This document shows positions 1-7,575 of a stretch of 47,888 bases of DNA, one piece after another (position 1 is the stretch's first letter; every line of letters starts with the position of its first letter). This stretch comes from Buttiauxella agrestis ATCC 33320. Lineage in GTDB: Bacteria > Pseudomonadota > Gammaproteobacteria > Enterobacterales > Enterobacteriaceae. The stretch covers positions 1-47,888 of the forward strand of contig NZ_JMPI01000076.1 in assembly GCF_000735355.1 (NCBI RefSeq). Direction: 5' to 3'. A model generated the notes under the pieces. That model made no database searches. It saw nothing but the letters and a program-made list of their open reading frames with translations, and had not been told where the DNA came from. Made by a program: the position numbers and the translations under genes.

Positions 1-80
1 GAGCCTCTACAAGTTAACTTCGTATAACGTTAATTATGTTAAATTATAAAATAATAATCATTTATAATTAATGGTTTATA

Positions 81-452
81 TCACATCCCTGACTTCAGTA
101 CCTCTGCAATCTGCCAGACATCAAGACTTCCCTTTGCAGCTTCCACGGTCAGTTCTTCATGTTCAGTGGAATACATGATCAGAATACCATTGCGCCGGAG
201 GAACATAATCGCAGATGCAAATGCGGTTCTTTTATTTCCATCGTTAAAGCAATGACCACGAGCTATTGCCAGGAGATATGCAGAAGCAAGAATGTATACA
301 TCTTTTTCACCTTCATAAATATGACGGTTAAGAATACGAGTTATCATGCTTTCAATTCTGCCTACATCAGCAAATCCATGTAACCCACCATATACAGATA
401 TCATACGGTCATGAATAGTAATGACATCTGTAGTCGTCAGGAAAGTTATCAT
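81..452 (-). CDS. doc: Doc-type Fic-fold toxin
   Basis: This is a 123-residue protein of the Doc (death on curing) branch of the Fic family. Known Doc toxins phosphorylate EF-Tu and stop translation when their antitoxin is lost. The signature HxFxDGNKR is present at residues 67-75 (HCFNDGNKR), followed by a TAFASAIMFLRRNG helix typical of Doc. Length matches phage P1 Doc (about 126 aa). The start codon overlaps the stop of the upstream antitoxin gene by four bases (ATGA), so translation is probably coupled. The pair would act as a plasmid addiction module. The family call is firm; toxicity and target are inferred. Confidence 0.93.
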   Translation of the reverse strand: MITFLTTTDVITIHDRMISVYGGLHGFADVGRIESMITRILNRHIYEGEKDVYILASAYLLAIARGHCFNDGNKRTAFASAIMFLRRNGILIMYSTEHEELTVEAAKGSLDVWQIAEVLKSGM

Positions 453-670
453 CTGTTCTTAAGTGCTTGTAGCGTTTGTCCATGTTCAGCGAACAGCCAG
501 TCAAAATCGGATTCAGCCTGGATCTTCATCATTTTCTCGTATTGCTCTGCATCTATAACTACAACCGGTTTAGCTGAACGTCGGGTGATCATAACTGGTT
601 CGCCGCTGGCAACACCATCTAAGACAGAAGCCAGCTTGTCACGTGCAGTAGTAAAGTTTATAGCTTGCAT
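449..670 (-). CDS. phd: Phd/YefM-type antitoxin
   Basis: This 73-residue protein has the Phd/YefM layout. An N-terminal DNA-binding part (AINFTTARDKLASVLDGVASGEPVMITRR) is followed by PVVVIDAEQYEKM, and a charged C-terminal tail of about 25 residues would wrap the toxin. It lies directly upstream of doc with a four-base overlap, the usual antitoxin-first order. A Shine-Dalgarno-like GAGGT sits seven bases before the ATG. Antitoxins of this family bind Doc and repress their own promoter, so autoregulation is expected. I could not define its operator with confidence. Confidence 0.92.
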   Translation of the reverse strand: MQAINFTTARDKLASVLDGVASGEPVMITRRSAKPVVVIDAEQYEKMMKIQAESDFDWLFAEHGQTLQALKNR

Positions 671-1087
671 ATGTAAGACCTCATTCTAAATACGATGAAA
701 TGAGTGAAATAACTGAGTATCCAGTCAACTGTACAACTTAAATGGGGGAATATCAACTAATCTACTATTGATGTGCGCATAAGAGCAAGATCATGAAATC
801 TATCTTATGTTAAATAACCTGTTGATTTACATGTATTTTAACAAATTATAGTATCTAGGTACTACCTTCCCATCCTTTCCAGTATCTAATGAATACTTCT
901 CTCCAGGGCCTATAGTCGAACAAGGTGAAGAAAGCGTGCCACATAACCCCTGCCCCTAAGCAAAATACAACCAAAATGAATCAAAGTTATTGTTTCAGTC
1001 CTACTTCACCTGCAATAATAAGAGATCACATCAGTATTTTGATAAAATCATTATTTTTCAAATTATTAGAGGGTTGGCGGAGCAGGT
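671..1087. other. Divergent AT-rich intergenic region
   Basis: This is an AT-rich stretch between the divergently transcribed phd-doc operon and the DUF262/HEPN cassette, so promoters for both must lie here. On the minus strand a TTGACT at about 721-726 could be a -35 element for phd, but no convincing -10 box pairs with it. TGAAAT occurs twice, three bases apart, near 688-702. No further gene was seen. Confidence 0.4.
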
Positions 1088-2137
1088 ATGTTTGATATTG
1101 AAGAAGTCATAACTAAGAAAAGAAACTCTTTAAAAGCAGATCGTCTTGACATGTCTTTCGGTGAACTGATGAACATGTATGAGGATGGTGATTTATTTAT
1201 CACCCCTGAATATCAAAGAGCATTTCGGTGGTCGAATTTCCAACAAACTAGATTTATTGAGTCAGTGTTACTGGGGATCCCAATCCCTCCAATTTTTGTA
1301 GCAGAAGATGATAAAGGGAAGTGGGAAGTTGTAGATGGGCTTCAACGTATATCTACAATATTCTCATTCTTTGGTGTGCTTTCTAGTTTTCCTGAAAAAA
1401 ATAACCTTCAACTTTGTGAAGGCGAAATGGTTGCTGAATTAGCAAACATAAACATAAATAATTTACCTATCAGGTTAAAAACTACAATTAAAAGAGCTGT
1501 TTGTCGTGTGGAAATAGTTAGGTGGGATAGTAATGAAGATATTCGTTATGAACTCTTTAACCGGCTTAATACTGGTGCAAGCCCACTATCGGACCAAGAA
1601 ATAAGAAATTGCATATTTAGATCTTACCCTGTAGATCTAAATCAAATATTACGTGATGTGGCTGTCATGCCTAATTTCATAAACTTAATAAGCCCCTCAT
1701 CAACAAAAAAAGAAGAAATGTTTTTAGAGGAGCTTGTTTTACGCTATTTTGCATTTAAACATTTTAATGATGATTTCAAGACTACCATTCCGAATTTCCT
1801 TTCAGACTTCATGCGTGTGGTTTCAAAGGGTGAGTATGCATTCGATTTAGAGGCAGAAAAACAATCCTTTGTTGATTTAATCGATTTCCTTATGGCTAAT
1901 AATGGTCGGGAGCTGTTTAGACCGAAAGGCCCATTTGTACTTCATTTATTTGATTCAATGTCTTACGCCTTACCAAAAGTATTCGACACAATTAATGGTA
2001 ACGAAGATAGAATTTTAAAAGCCATTAACACCCTGTTAACTGATGATGTATACCAAGGTGTAAGTGTCCTAGCATTTTCAACTACTCGCATTCGCAACCG
2101 TATGGATCGTGCATTAGAGATTTTCAGAAGTGCATAG
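1088..2137 (+). CDS. DUF262 (GmrS-N/ParB-fold-like) protein
   Basis: This 349-residue protein has the DUF262 core. The N-terminal part reads ITPEYQRAFRWSNFQQTRFI, followed by IPIPPIFV and the hallmark DGLQR motif (family form DGQQR) near residue 88, then FNRLNTGASPLSDQEIRN near residues 157-174. DUF262 domains are ParB/Srx-like and are thought to bind or hydrolyse nucleotides in defence proteins such as GmrSD. The C-terminal HNH nuclease domain (DUF1524) of GmrSD-type proteins is absent, so this is a stand-alone DUF262. The next gene overlaps its 3' end and encodes a HEPN nuclease, which probably supplies the catalytic activity. Base composition is much more AT-rich than the tra region, suggesting separate acquisition. 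Confidence 0.88.
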   Translation: MFDIEEVITKKRNSLKADRLDMSFGELMNMYEDGDLFITPEYQRAFRWSNFQQTRFIESVLLGIPIPPIFVAEDDKGKWEVVDGLQRISTIFSFFGVLSSFPEKNNLQLCEGEMVAELANININNLPIRLKTTIKRAVCRVEIVRWDSNEDIRYELFNRLNTGASPLSDQEIRNCIFRSYPVDLNQILRDVAVMPNFINLISPSSTKKEEMFLEELVLRYFAFKHFNDDFKTTIPNFLSDFMRVVSKGEYAFDLEAEKQSFVDLIDFLMANNGRELFRPKGPFVLHLFDSMSYALPKVFDTINGNEDRILKAINTLLTDDVYQGVSVLAFSTTRIRNRMDRALEIFRSA

Positions 2138-2750
2138 TTTAGTGGAGGAAATTAATGAGACAAACTCCTGGAGAGATAGGGAGTTTGCAAAATTTAGGGT
2201 CAACCCTCATCAAGTAGAAAGTATATTGTGGGGGCGCATGTGTGTACCTATGATATATGCAAACTGGGAGGGTTTTGTTGTAAGTTCCCTAAAAATGCTT
2301 TTACAGCATTTAAATAACCTAGGATTAACTCCCTTACAAATCCCTACTCGACTTGTTGTTGTTGGATTAGGTGACACCTATAGAAGTTTAAGTGGTAAGC
2401 AATCATTTGAACAGAGATGTATTTTTACAGATAAGTTTAATGAATTATTGAGGAATACTGTTAGGTTTAAAACTAAGATAGAGACTAAATCTAATCTGCA
2501 TAGTGAGGTTTTAAAGGAACTGTGCCAAATGTTTGACTTTGATTTTGAACGTTTCTCTGATGTAAAAAGTACACTAGACCGTTTGGTGCATGTCAGAAAT
2601 TGCATTGCCCATGGTGAAAATTCAATATTACCGACTCAAGAAAATATTGAAAATTTCATTGATGCAGTAAAACAAGGTATAGATATTTTAATGGATGAAA
2701 TTGATATATTTTTGATGCAAGAGTGTTACTTATATCAACAACAGGCATAA
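2130..2750 (+). CDS. MAE_28990-like HEPN nuclease
   Basis: This protein of about 206 residues resembles HEPN nucleases of the MAE_28990/MAE_18760 type. An early MIYANWEGFVVSSLK helix is characteristic, and the HEPN active-site motif Rx4H appears as RNCIAHGE in the C-terminal third. HEPN proteins are usually metal-independent RNases in toxin-antitoxin or abortive-infection systems. The best start is a GTG at 2130, eight bases inside the DUF262 gene, which suggests translational coupling; an in-frame GTG at 2142 is an alternative. Together with the DUF262 gene it forms a two-gene cassette. The RNase activity and any defence role are inferred from family membership. Confidence 0.85.
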   Translation: MHSLVEEINETNSWRDREFAKFRVNPHQVESILWGRMCVPMIYANWEGFVVSSLKMLLQHLNNLGLTPLQIPTRLVVVGLGDTYRSLSGKQSFEQRCIFTDKFNELLRNTVRFKTKIETKSNLHSEVLKELCQMFDFDFERFSDVKSTLDRLVHVRNCIAHGENSILPTQENIENFIDAVKQGIDILMDEIDIFLMQECYLYQQQA

Positions 2751-2781
2751 AAAAGGATGCCATCTAGATAGGTGGCATCTT
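2749..2781 (-). terminator. Rho-independent terminator after resD
   Basis: A 12-bp stem (two G-U pairs, arms 2754-2765 and 2770-2781, four-base loop) is followed on the minus strand by six T residues (the A run at 2749-2754). It lies 37 bases past the resD stop codon. It may also slow plus-strand transcripts leaving the HEPN gene, but there is no U tract on that side. Confidence 0.8.
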
Positions 2782-3374
2782 GTAAAGTAAATCTAATGCG
2801 AGTTTTTTCACTGGGTCTCAATTATTAATATTTACTGCTTTCAGCATGGCTACCGCCTCTGCTGCCGACATCTGAAACTGCACTCTATGTTGTGCCGCCA
2901 CATCAAGTGCAAACACCTTCGTATATACTTCCGTTGAGCTGTTACTCCGGTGTCCCATCAGGCTCTGCAATACCTTAAGCGGAATACCAGCATACAACAT
3001 GTGCATGGCATAAGAATGCCGGAACGTATGAGGTGTAACCGGCACGGAGAAATACACACCGTCAGCATTTGCTGCTTCCACAGCTTCATTTATCCAGCTG
3101 CGCACTGTCCGGTCAGCAACAGTCCAGATCCGCGCCCTTTCTGTTCGTCCTGTTTTCTTGTTACGTCTCTCCATAGGAATTTTTAGCGTGGCGACCATAA
3201 TCTGCAGTTGCGAGACGAACTGAAGATCTGACAAAGGAACAATTCTGCTGGGAATGACGCCTGAAGGAGCACGGCCCGCTGTTCGGGCTGCCTTTTCTAG
3301 GCGCTGCTTCAGGGTGGCCAGTTGTACGAACGGGTACGGGGGAGTCAGTGTGAAATCTCCCCGAGTTAGTGCCA

Positions 3375-3379
3375 ACGCC
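3375..3379. repeat. Target-site duplication, left copy (ACGCC)
   Basis: This five-base repeat directly abuts the left inverted repeat of the IS2-like element. It is identical to 4710-4714 and marks the insertion point inside resD. Confidence 0.92.
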
Positions 3380-3469
3380 TAGACTGGCCCCCTGAATCTC
3401 CAGACATTTTGACTCGCTTAATAAGTGATAGTCTTAATACTAGTTTTTAGACTGGTTATGGAGTTGAGG

Positions 3470-3835
3470 ATGATCGATGTTTTAGGCCCTGAGCGCCGTA
3501 GACGACGTACCCCGCAGGAAAAAATGGCCATCGTTCAGCAGAGTTTCGAGCCCGGTATGACAGTGTCGATGGTTGCCCGCCAGCATGGTGTTGCTGCAAG
3601 TCAGTTGTTCCTCTGGCGTAAGCAATATCAGGAAGGCAGTCTGACCGCCGTTACCTCCGGTGAACAGGTTGTTCCCGCATCGGAGCTGGCCTCAGCCATG
3701 AAGCAGATAAAAGAACTTCAGCGTCTGTTGGGTAAGAAAACGATGGAGGTTGAGCTGTTGCGTGAAGCAGTGGATATCGGCCGCCAAAAAAAGTGGATAG
3801 CGCACGTACCCTTGTTACCAGAGGATGGCGAATAA
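3470..3835 (+). CDS. insC: IS2-like OrfA (InsC) helix-turn-helix protein
   Basis: This 121-residue OrfA has the same length as IS2 InsC. It starts [20 protein letters not shown] and carries the HTH region ([24 protein letters not shown]) followed by a leucine-zipper-like segment ([21 protein letters not shown]). It binds the element ends and, when fused to OrfB by -1 frameshifting, forms the active OrfAB transposase. The upstream in-frame extension was rejected because the IS2 start is clear. It is well conserved against IS2 and probably functional. Confidence 0.93.
   Translation: MIDVLGPERRRRRTPQEKMAIVQQSFEPGMTVSMVARQHGVAASQLFLWRKQYQEGSLTAVTSGEQVVPASELASAMKQIKELQRLLGKKTMEVELLREAVDIGRQKKWIAHVPLLPEDGE
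3786..3793 (+). promoter_or_regulatory. A7G slippery site for -1 frameshifting
   Basis: Seven A residues followed by G lie in the overlap of OrfA and OrfB, at the position of the programmed -1 frameshift signal of IS2. Slippage here would produce the OrfAB fusion transposase. Confidence 0.8.
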
Positions 3836-4698
3836 GCTTCGTCAGTCGCTGTTTGCGGGTCTCACGTGCGCAGCTTCATGCGATAGCCCGCCGTCCGGAT
3901 GACTGGCAGGATCGTCGATGTAAACGTCAGCCCGATGATACTGAAGCACTGGCCCGCATCCATGCTGTTATCGGTGAAGTGCCGACTTACGGCTATCGTC
4001 GGGTATGGGCATTGCTGCGCAGACAGTCAGAAACTGAAGGTGTTGCGGCTATTAACGCCAAACGCGTCTACCGGATCATGCGTCAGCACGCGTTATTACT
4101 TGAGCACAGGCCAGCACTGGCAGTAGCAAGCCGGGCTCACACAGGCAAAGTAGCGGTAAAAGAAAGCAATCGACGGTGGTGCTCAGACGGGTTCGAGTTC
4201 CGCTGTGACAATGGAGAAAAACTGCGAGTTACCTTCGCGCTGGACTGTTGCGATCGTGAAGCGTTGCACTGGATGGCGAGTACAGGTGGGTACGACAGCG
4301 CCACGGTACAGGATGTGATGCTGGGAGCGGTAGAACGGCGCTTCGGAAGTCGGTTACCACCGAAACCAGTTGAATGGCTGACAGATAATGGTTCGGCCTA
4401 TCGTGCTCACAAAACGCGACGGTTCGCGAAAATGGTGGGTCTGATACCGAGAACAACAGCAGTACGCAGTCCGGAAAGCAACGGTATGGCTGAGAGCTTC
4501 GTGAAAACGATGAAGCGGGACTACATCAGCATCATGCCAAAGCCGGACATGATGACAGCAGCGATGCATCTTGCGGAAGCGTTCGAGCACTACAACGAAT
4601 GGCATCCGCACAGTGCGCTGGGATACCGGTCGCCACGGGAATATCTGCGGCGTCGGACCCGTAATGGGTTAAGTGATAAAAGGTGTATGGAAATATAG
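3793..4698 (+). CDS. insD: IS2-like OrfB (InsD) DDE transposase
   Basis: This 301-residue frame corresponds to IS2 InsD. It contains a DDE/RNase-H integrase core: WCSDGFEF and [13 protein letters not shown] (first D), [10 protein letters not shown] (second D), and [19 protein letters not shown] (E), then the [19 protein letters not shown] block typical of IS3-family elements. It overlaps OrfA in the -1 frame and is normally expressed as the OrfAB fusion; the annotated 5' end is simply the start of the open frame (a GTG). No stop codons or deletions were seen. Confidence 0.93.
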   Translation: MDSARTLVTRGWRISFVSRCLRVSRAQLHAIARRPDDWQDRRCKRQPDDTEALARIHAVIGEVPTYGYRRVWALLRRQSETEGVAAINAKRVYRIMRQHALLLEHRPALAVASRAHTGKVAVKESNRRWCSDGFEFRCDNGEKLRVTFALDCCDREALHWMASTGGYDSATVQDVMLGAVERRFGSRLPPKPVEWLTDNGSAYRAHKTRRFAKMVGLIPRTTAVRSPESNGMAESFVKTMKRDYISIMPKPDMMTAAMHLAEAFEHYNEWHPHSALGYRSPREYLRRRTRNGLSDKRCMEI

Positions 4699-4709
4699 GG
4701 GCAAATCCA

Positions 4710-4714
4710 ACGCC
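4710..4714. repeat. Target-site duplication, right copy (ACGCC)
   Basis: Right-hand copy of the five-base duplication. The presence of both copies supports a direct insertion without later rearrangement. Confidence 0.92.
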
Positions 4715-4953
4715 TCATTGATTCGCGCACCGGTATTCCACAGCGTGGCGATAAGCGTCTGGCGATAAAGGTCAGGAATATAATGAAGAAGTGCGCTGAC
4801 TTCCGGGGCCAGTAGGTATTTCGGGTAATCCTCATGGGCCAGCGCCATCTGACGTAATGCCAAGGCGGCCGGGTAATTGATGGCCACAGGTAGCGGCGAT
4901 GTCGTCATTAGTTCGTAGCCTGCTGGTAGCGCGGGCATCATCTGACTTCTTCC

Positions 4954-5586
4954 TTACAAATCAAAATCAGGAACTTCACGTGCCATGCGGGCCCGGAATT
5001 TTCTTTCTTTTCGCCACTGTTGCCATAATACGTGCTGTGCTGACCAGCGGCTGGCATCAAGGCGTGAGGAGGGCATATGATTCAGCCTGCGTAGTCGCTT
5101 TGCCAGTAATACGGCGCGCATCCCCAGACGGGAATATTGATACCTTCGCTCACGAAAGGTCATCTGCCAGTCAGGAGGATTATCCCATTCGTTAATGACG
5201 CGAATATACCGGTTGGCTTCGGGGATCAGTACCGTCAGCTCGCGGATACGGTACAGAATTGTGGCAGGAAGTACTCGCCAGTCGCCAGCAATATCATCGG
5301 AAGAAAATGATTCTGCACTTGTCGTTGTCCGAGTGTATCCTTGTTCATCTTCTTGACCTTCATCGTTCACGACGTCAGCACATCCCTGAGCAAATCGCTC
5401 TAGCCTGAATACCAGTTCGGTGGAAATGAAATAGAGTTCCGCTTGGCGCTTTTCCGCCGCCGCTTTTGCTTCCCGGTCGAGCGTATAATGATGATTAAGC
5501 TTACTGACTAGAAGCGCGACTCCCCCAGTGAGAACTCCTCCAGCCAGAGCCGAATATAAAGGCACCCATGAGATTCCATCAGCCAT
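4954..5586 (-). CDS. Uncharacterised membrane-anchored protein upstream of resD
   Basis: I do not recognise this 210-residue protein. It begins with one hydrophobic segment (about residues 8-26, WVPLYSALAGGVLTGGVALL). An alanine- and lysine-rich helix follows (LDREAKAAAEKRQAELYFIS), and the rest is a soluble, charged, Arg-rich domain with several Trp residues. It is probably anchored by its N-terminus with most of the chain in the cytoplasm. It reads into the resD fragment with only about 15 bases between, so it was probably co-transcribed with resD before the insertion. No catalytic motif was identified. Confidence 0.7.
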   Translation of the reverse strand: MADGISWVPLYSALAGGVLTGGVALLVSKLNHHYTLDREAKAAAEKRQAELYFISTELVFRLERFAQGCADVVNDEGQEDEQGYTRTTTSAESFSSDDIAGDWRVLPATILYRIRELTVLIPEANRYIRVINEWDNPPDWQMTFRERRYQYSRLGMRAVLLAKRLRRLNHMPSSRLDASRWSAQHVLWQQWRKERKFRARMAREVPDFDL

Positions 5587-5628
5587 ACATTCTCCTTTAA
5601 TAAATCCGGTCAGCCATTAAACCGGTCT

Positions 5629-5931
5629 CTATAGTCGTCTGATCGTACATTGGGGCGCACTGCCATCGTGCTTAAGTTTAAAAGGGTTATCTTCAATCCT
5701 TGGCTCATCACGAACACAGTCATCGTTCTCGCGCCGGCGCCAGCCTCCCATAGGTTCAACGAAGATAGCTACAACAGTCCCTTCCGGTGTGAGTAAATGT
5801 TTTGCAGGTGCAATCTGGCCAACGCCAGCTAATACAGGATATTCAGTTATTCGCTCGTAAATAACAGAGTGTCCCTCGTTATGAAGCTCCTGGATTAACG
5901 CGTCAATCGTTCTGTATCTCGGAATATGCAT
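5629..5931 (-). CDS. Small uncharacterised protein
   Basis: This 100-residue protein is of unknown family. The N-terminal half (MHIPRYRTIDALIQELHNEG) looks helical. The centre holds hydrophobic strands (HLLTPEGTVVAIFVEPMGGW). The C-terminus is charged and ends in a low-complexity region. Possible Shine-Dalgarno bases (AGGAGG, from the complement of cctcct at 5940-5945) lie upstream of the ATG. It is the first gene of the short minus-strand cluster leading to resD. Function cannot be assigned. Confidence 0.65.
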   Translation of the reverse strand: MHIPRYRTIDALIQELHNEGHSVIYERITEYPVLAGVGQIAPAKHLLTPEGTVVAIFVEPMGGWRRRENDDCVRDEPRIEDNPFKLKHDGSAPQCTIRRL

Positions 5932-6389
5932 TAAAAAAGTCCTCCTAGATTGCTGCTGACTATGGCAAGGAAAATAGTCACATATAGTAATTACATTCTG
6001 CGGCCAGTCTAATCGTCACCAATATGATTATCCCTTCCGTAAAAATCATCTACCTGATAATAACCAGCCATATAACCACGCCGGTAAATTACCGTTTGGG
6101 TGTTTTCTCTTGATCCGGTTTATCCCGTATTCAGCAGTTTCCGGAAGTATACCATGCGCGGTATTCAGACAAATCGCCCTTTTCTGACCCTTACCTGCCG
6201 CAGTCTGCGACGGTTGAAAGCACAAAATATGCCCGTTATCTGCGATGTGAAATACCACATAATGTGTTCTGAAGCTATTTGTCGATCGAGCAAGGAAGCA
6301 TGATCCGCAACTCAGGGTTTTCGGATCTCCGGTGAAAAGGAGTGACTACTTAAGAATTGTATCCAATTAAGTGACATGATGTCATTAAA

Positions 6390-6418
6390 TTGACCGCTAG
6401 ATAATTAAATGATTTACT
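6390..6418 (+). promoter_or_regulatory. Predicted pifC promoter
   Basis: TTGACC (6390-6395) and TTTACT (6413-6418) are separated by 17 bases, a plausible sigma-70 promoter about 70 bases upstream of the pifC start. A 13-bp palindrome lies just upstream of the -35 box and an 8-bp inverted repeat lies just downstream of the expected start site. Confidence 0.5.
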
Positions 6419-6446
6419 TCATTTCTGATTAATTCATTCACTGAAA

Positions 6447-6465
6447 CTGTATTCAGAGAATACAG
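6447..6465. promoter_or_regulatory. Candidate PifC operator (pifO-like)
   Basis: A perfect inverted repeat, CTGTATTC-AGA-GAATACAG, sits between the predicted promoter and the Shine-Dalgarno AGGAG of pifC. F PifC represses its own operon through pifO. This is the most symmetrical site in the leader and a reasonable candidate; binding is inferred. Confidence 0.45.
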
Positions 6466-6485
6466 CCACCCTGACAGGAGCCCAA

Positions 6486-7574
6486 ATGCTGAGTCAGCTG
6501 ACCCTGCGCTTTCACAAGAAACTGATCGAGGCACTGAAAGTACGTGCCGGTCGCGAAAATACCTCGGTCAACGCCCTGGCCGAACGCTTCCTCGATGATG
6601 GTCTGAAGACGGCCGCCACCGGCGACGGTTATTTTCAGCTGATCGCCGATCCGGAGGCGACCGTCCGCCAGCTTTACCGTCAGGTCATTCTGGGCCAGAC
6701 GTTTGGCCTGCCATCGCTTTCACGTGATGAACTGCGTTTCGTGCTGTCCCACGCCAGACAGGGGTACATGCACAGCCATAACCGGCTTGTCACACAACCT
6801 GCCCTCGGAATGCTGCTGCAAATCATCCGCGAGTTGCTGGCATGGCAGGTCGAGCATAACAGGATCAGGGATGAACATTATCTTAAGGGGATTTACAAAA
6901 TCGCGGGAGAAAACTGGGTTGACGAATTTGACCACTTCATCACCACTCTGCGACCGGTCGTTGACCCGATGTATGCAGAGCAACTGTTGCGTCCGCTGGA
7001 GAGTGGCTGTTTTGAGCTGGCCGAGTTCCCGGATGCAGTACTGAATGAAATTTTCACCCTGCCCCGTCTGCAGCAGATTTTCCCGCTGATGCTGTACGGG
7101 CTTGACTGGTCTGACAGCAAAGCGGAAGTGCTGGCCCAGGAGCTGCGCCCGCTTATCCCGGCAGTGACGGAAACCATCCTGGCCGGTACGCTGCGACTCG
7201 ATATCCAGGTATACGGTCAGCCGGCTGGTCAGCGTCCCGACGCCTGGTATCAGACTCCGCGACTGCACCTGATCATCACCGGCAAGGAATTTGTGTTGCC
7301 CTGCAGCTGGACCCATTTCTCCGAGCTGCTGGGGCTGTTTACTCTGTATAGCTGCTGGCCAGAAGCCCTGAAGCAGGGCCATCAGGGCAGACACGTGATG
7401 TTTTCTCCGCCAGGACACGTGACGGCGGACGGCTTTTTTGGCATTGACGGACTGCGGATTTTCCTGCCAGCGGAGGCGTTTGAGACGCTGGTTCGCGAGC
7501 TGGTAACGCGCAGCCGCGAAGGCTTGCTGGCTGACGCCCTGACCGGGCTGCGCTGCCTGTACGGAGATCTGTGA
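6486..7574 (+). CDS. pifC: PifC-type transcriptional repressor
   Basis: This 362-residue protein has an N-terminal ribbon-helix-helix-like segment (LTLRFHKKLIEALKVRAGRENTSVNALAERFLDDG, residues 4-39) followed by a large mixed domain without a recognised catalytic motif. Size, position directly before a pifA homologue, and the HicB/RHH-like N-terminus match PifC of F. PifC represses the pif operon and influences F replication by binding near oriV-1. AGGAG precedes the ATG by five bases. The stop codon almost abuts the pifA start, indicating one operon. No frame damage was seen. Confidence 0.85.
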   Translation: MLSQLTLRFHKKLIEALKVRAGRENTSVNALAERFLDDGLKTAATGDGYFQLIADPEATVRQLYRQVILGQTFGLPSLSRDELRFVLSHARQGYMHSHNRLVTQPALGMLLQIIRELLAWQVEHNRIRDEHYLKGIYKIAGENWVDEFDHFITTLRPVVDPMYAEQLLRPLESGCFELAEFPDAVLNEIFTLPRLQQIFPLMLYGLDWSDSKAEVLAQELRPLIPAVTETILAGTLRLDIQVYGQPAGQRPDAWYQTPRLHLIITGKEFVLPCSWTHFSELLGLFTLYSCWPEALKQGHQGRHVMFSPPGHVTADGFFGIDGLRIFLPAEAFETLVRELVTRSREGLLADALTGLRCLYGDL

Positions 7575-7575
7575 T

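Larger units (their letters stand above)
3380..4709 (+). mobile_element. IS2-group insertion sequence (IS3 family)
   Basis: The element is about 1330 bp, close to the 1331 bp of IS2. Its left end begins TAGACTGGCCCCCTGAATCT and its right end, read on the minus strand, begins TGGATTTGCCCCTATATTTC; both match IS2 termini closely. It contains two overlapping transposase frames with an A7G slippery site. It is flanked by the 5-bp direct repeat ACGCC. It is intact by inspection and closely related to, but not identical with, IS2 (several residue differences in each ORF). Confidence 0.95.
2818..4938 (-). pseudogene. resD: resD tyrosine recombinase, split by IS2-like element
   Basis: Two fragments, 4938-4710 (N-terminal) and 3374-2818 (C-terminal), join into one open frame when the insertion sequence and one copy of the 5-bp duplication are removed. 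The junction then reads NEALALTRGDF, as expected for F ResD (D protein, about 268 aa); the restored product would be about 262 aa. ResD resolves plasmid dimers at rfsF and needs its C-terminal catalytic domain. That domain is intact here, with HTFRHSYAMH, LMGH and the tyrosine in STEVYTKVF, but it lacks its N-terminal start. The N-terminal fragment carries the core-binding region (ALRQMALAHEDYPKYLLAPEVSALL). Function is probably lost unless the C-terminal part is expressed separately. Confidence 0.93.
5932..6485. promoter_or_regulatory. Intergenic control region before pifC
   Basis: About 550 bases without a convincing gene separate two divergent units. It contains three perfect inverted repeats: CGGTAA-A-TTACCG (6082-6094), TGACAT-G-ATGTCA (6372-6384) and CTGTATTC-AGA-GAATACAG (6447-6465). 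In F the equivalent interval between resD and pifC carries oriV-1 and pifO, which PifC binds. Homology of this region to oriV-1 is only inferred from gene order. Short ORFs in the region lack coding character. Confidence 0.55.

Noticed and set aside
6046..6303. Short ORFs on both strands between the minus-strand cluster and pifC
   Set aside because: No ribosome site, mutually overlapping, no family resemblance; the interval is better explained as a control region.
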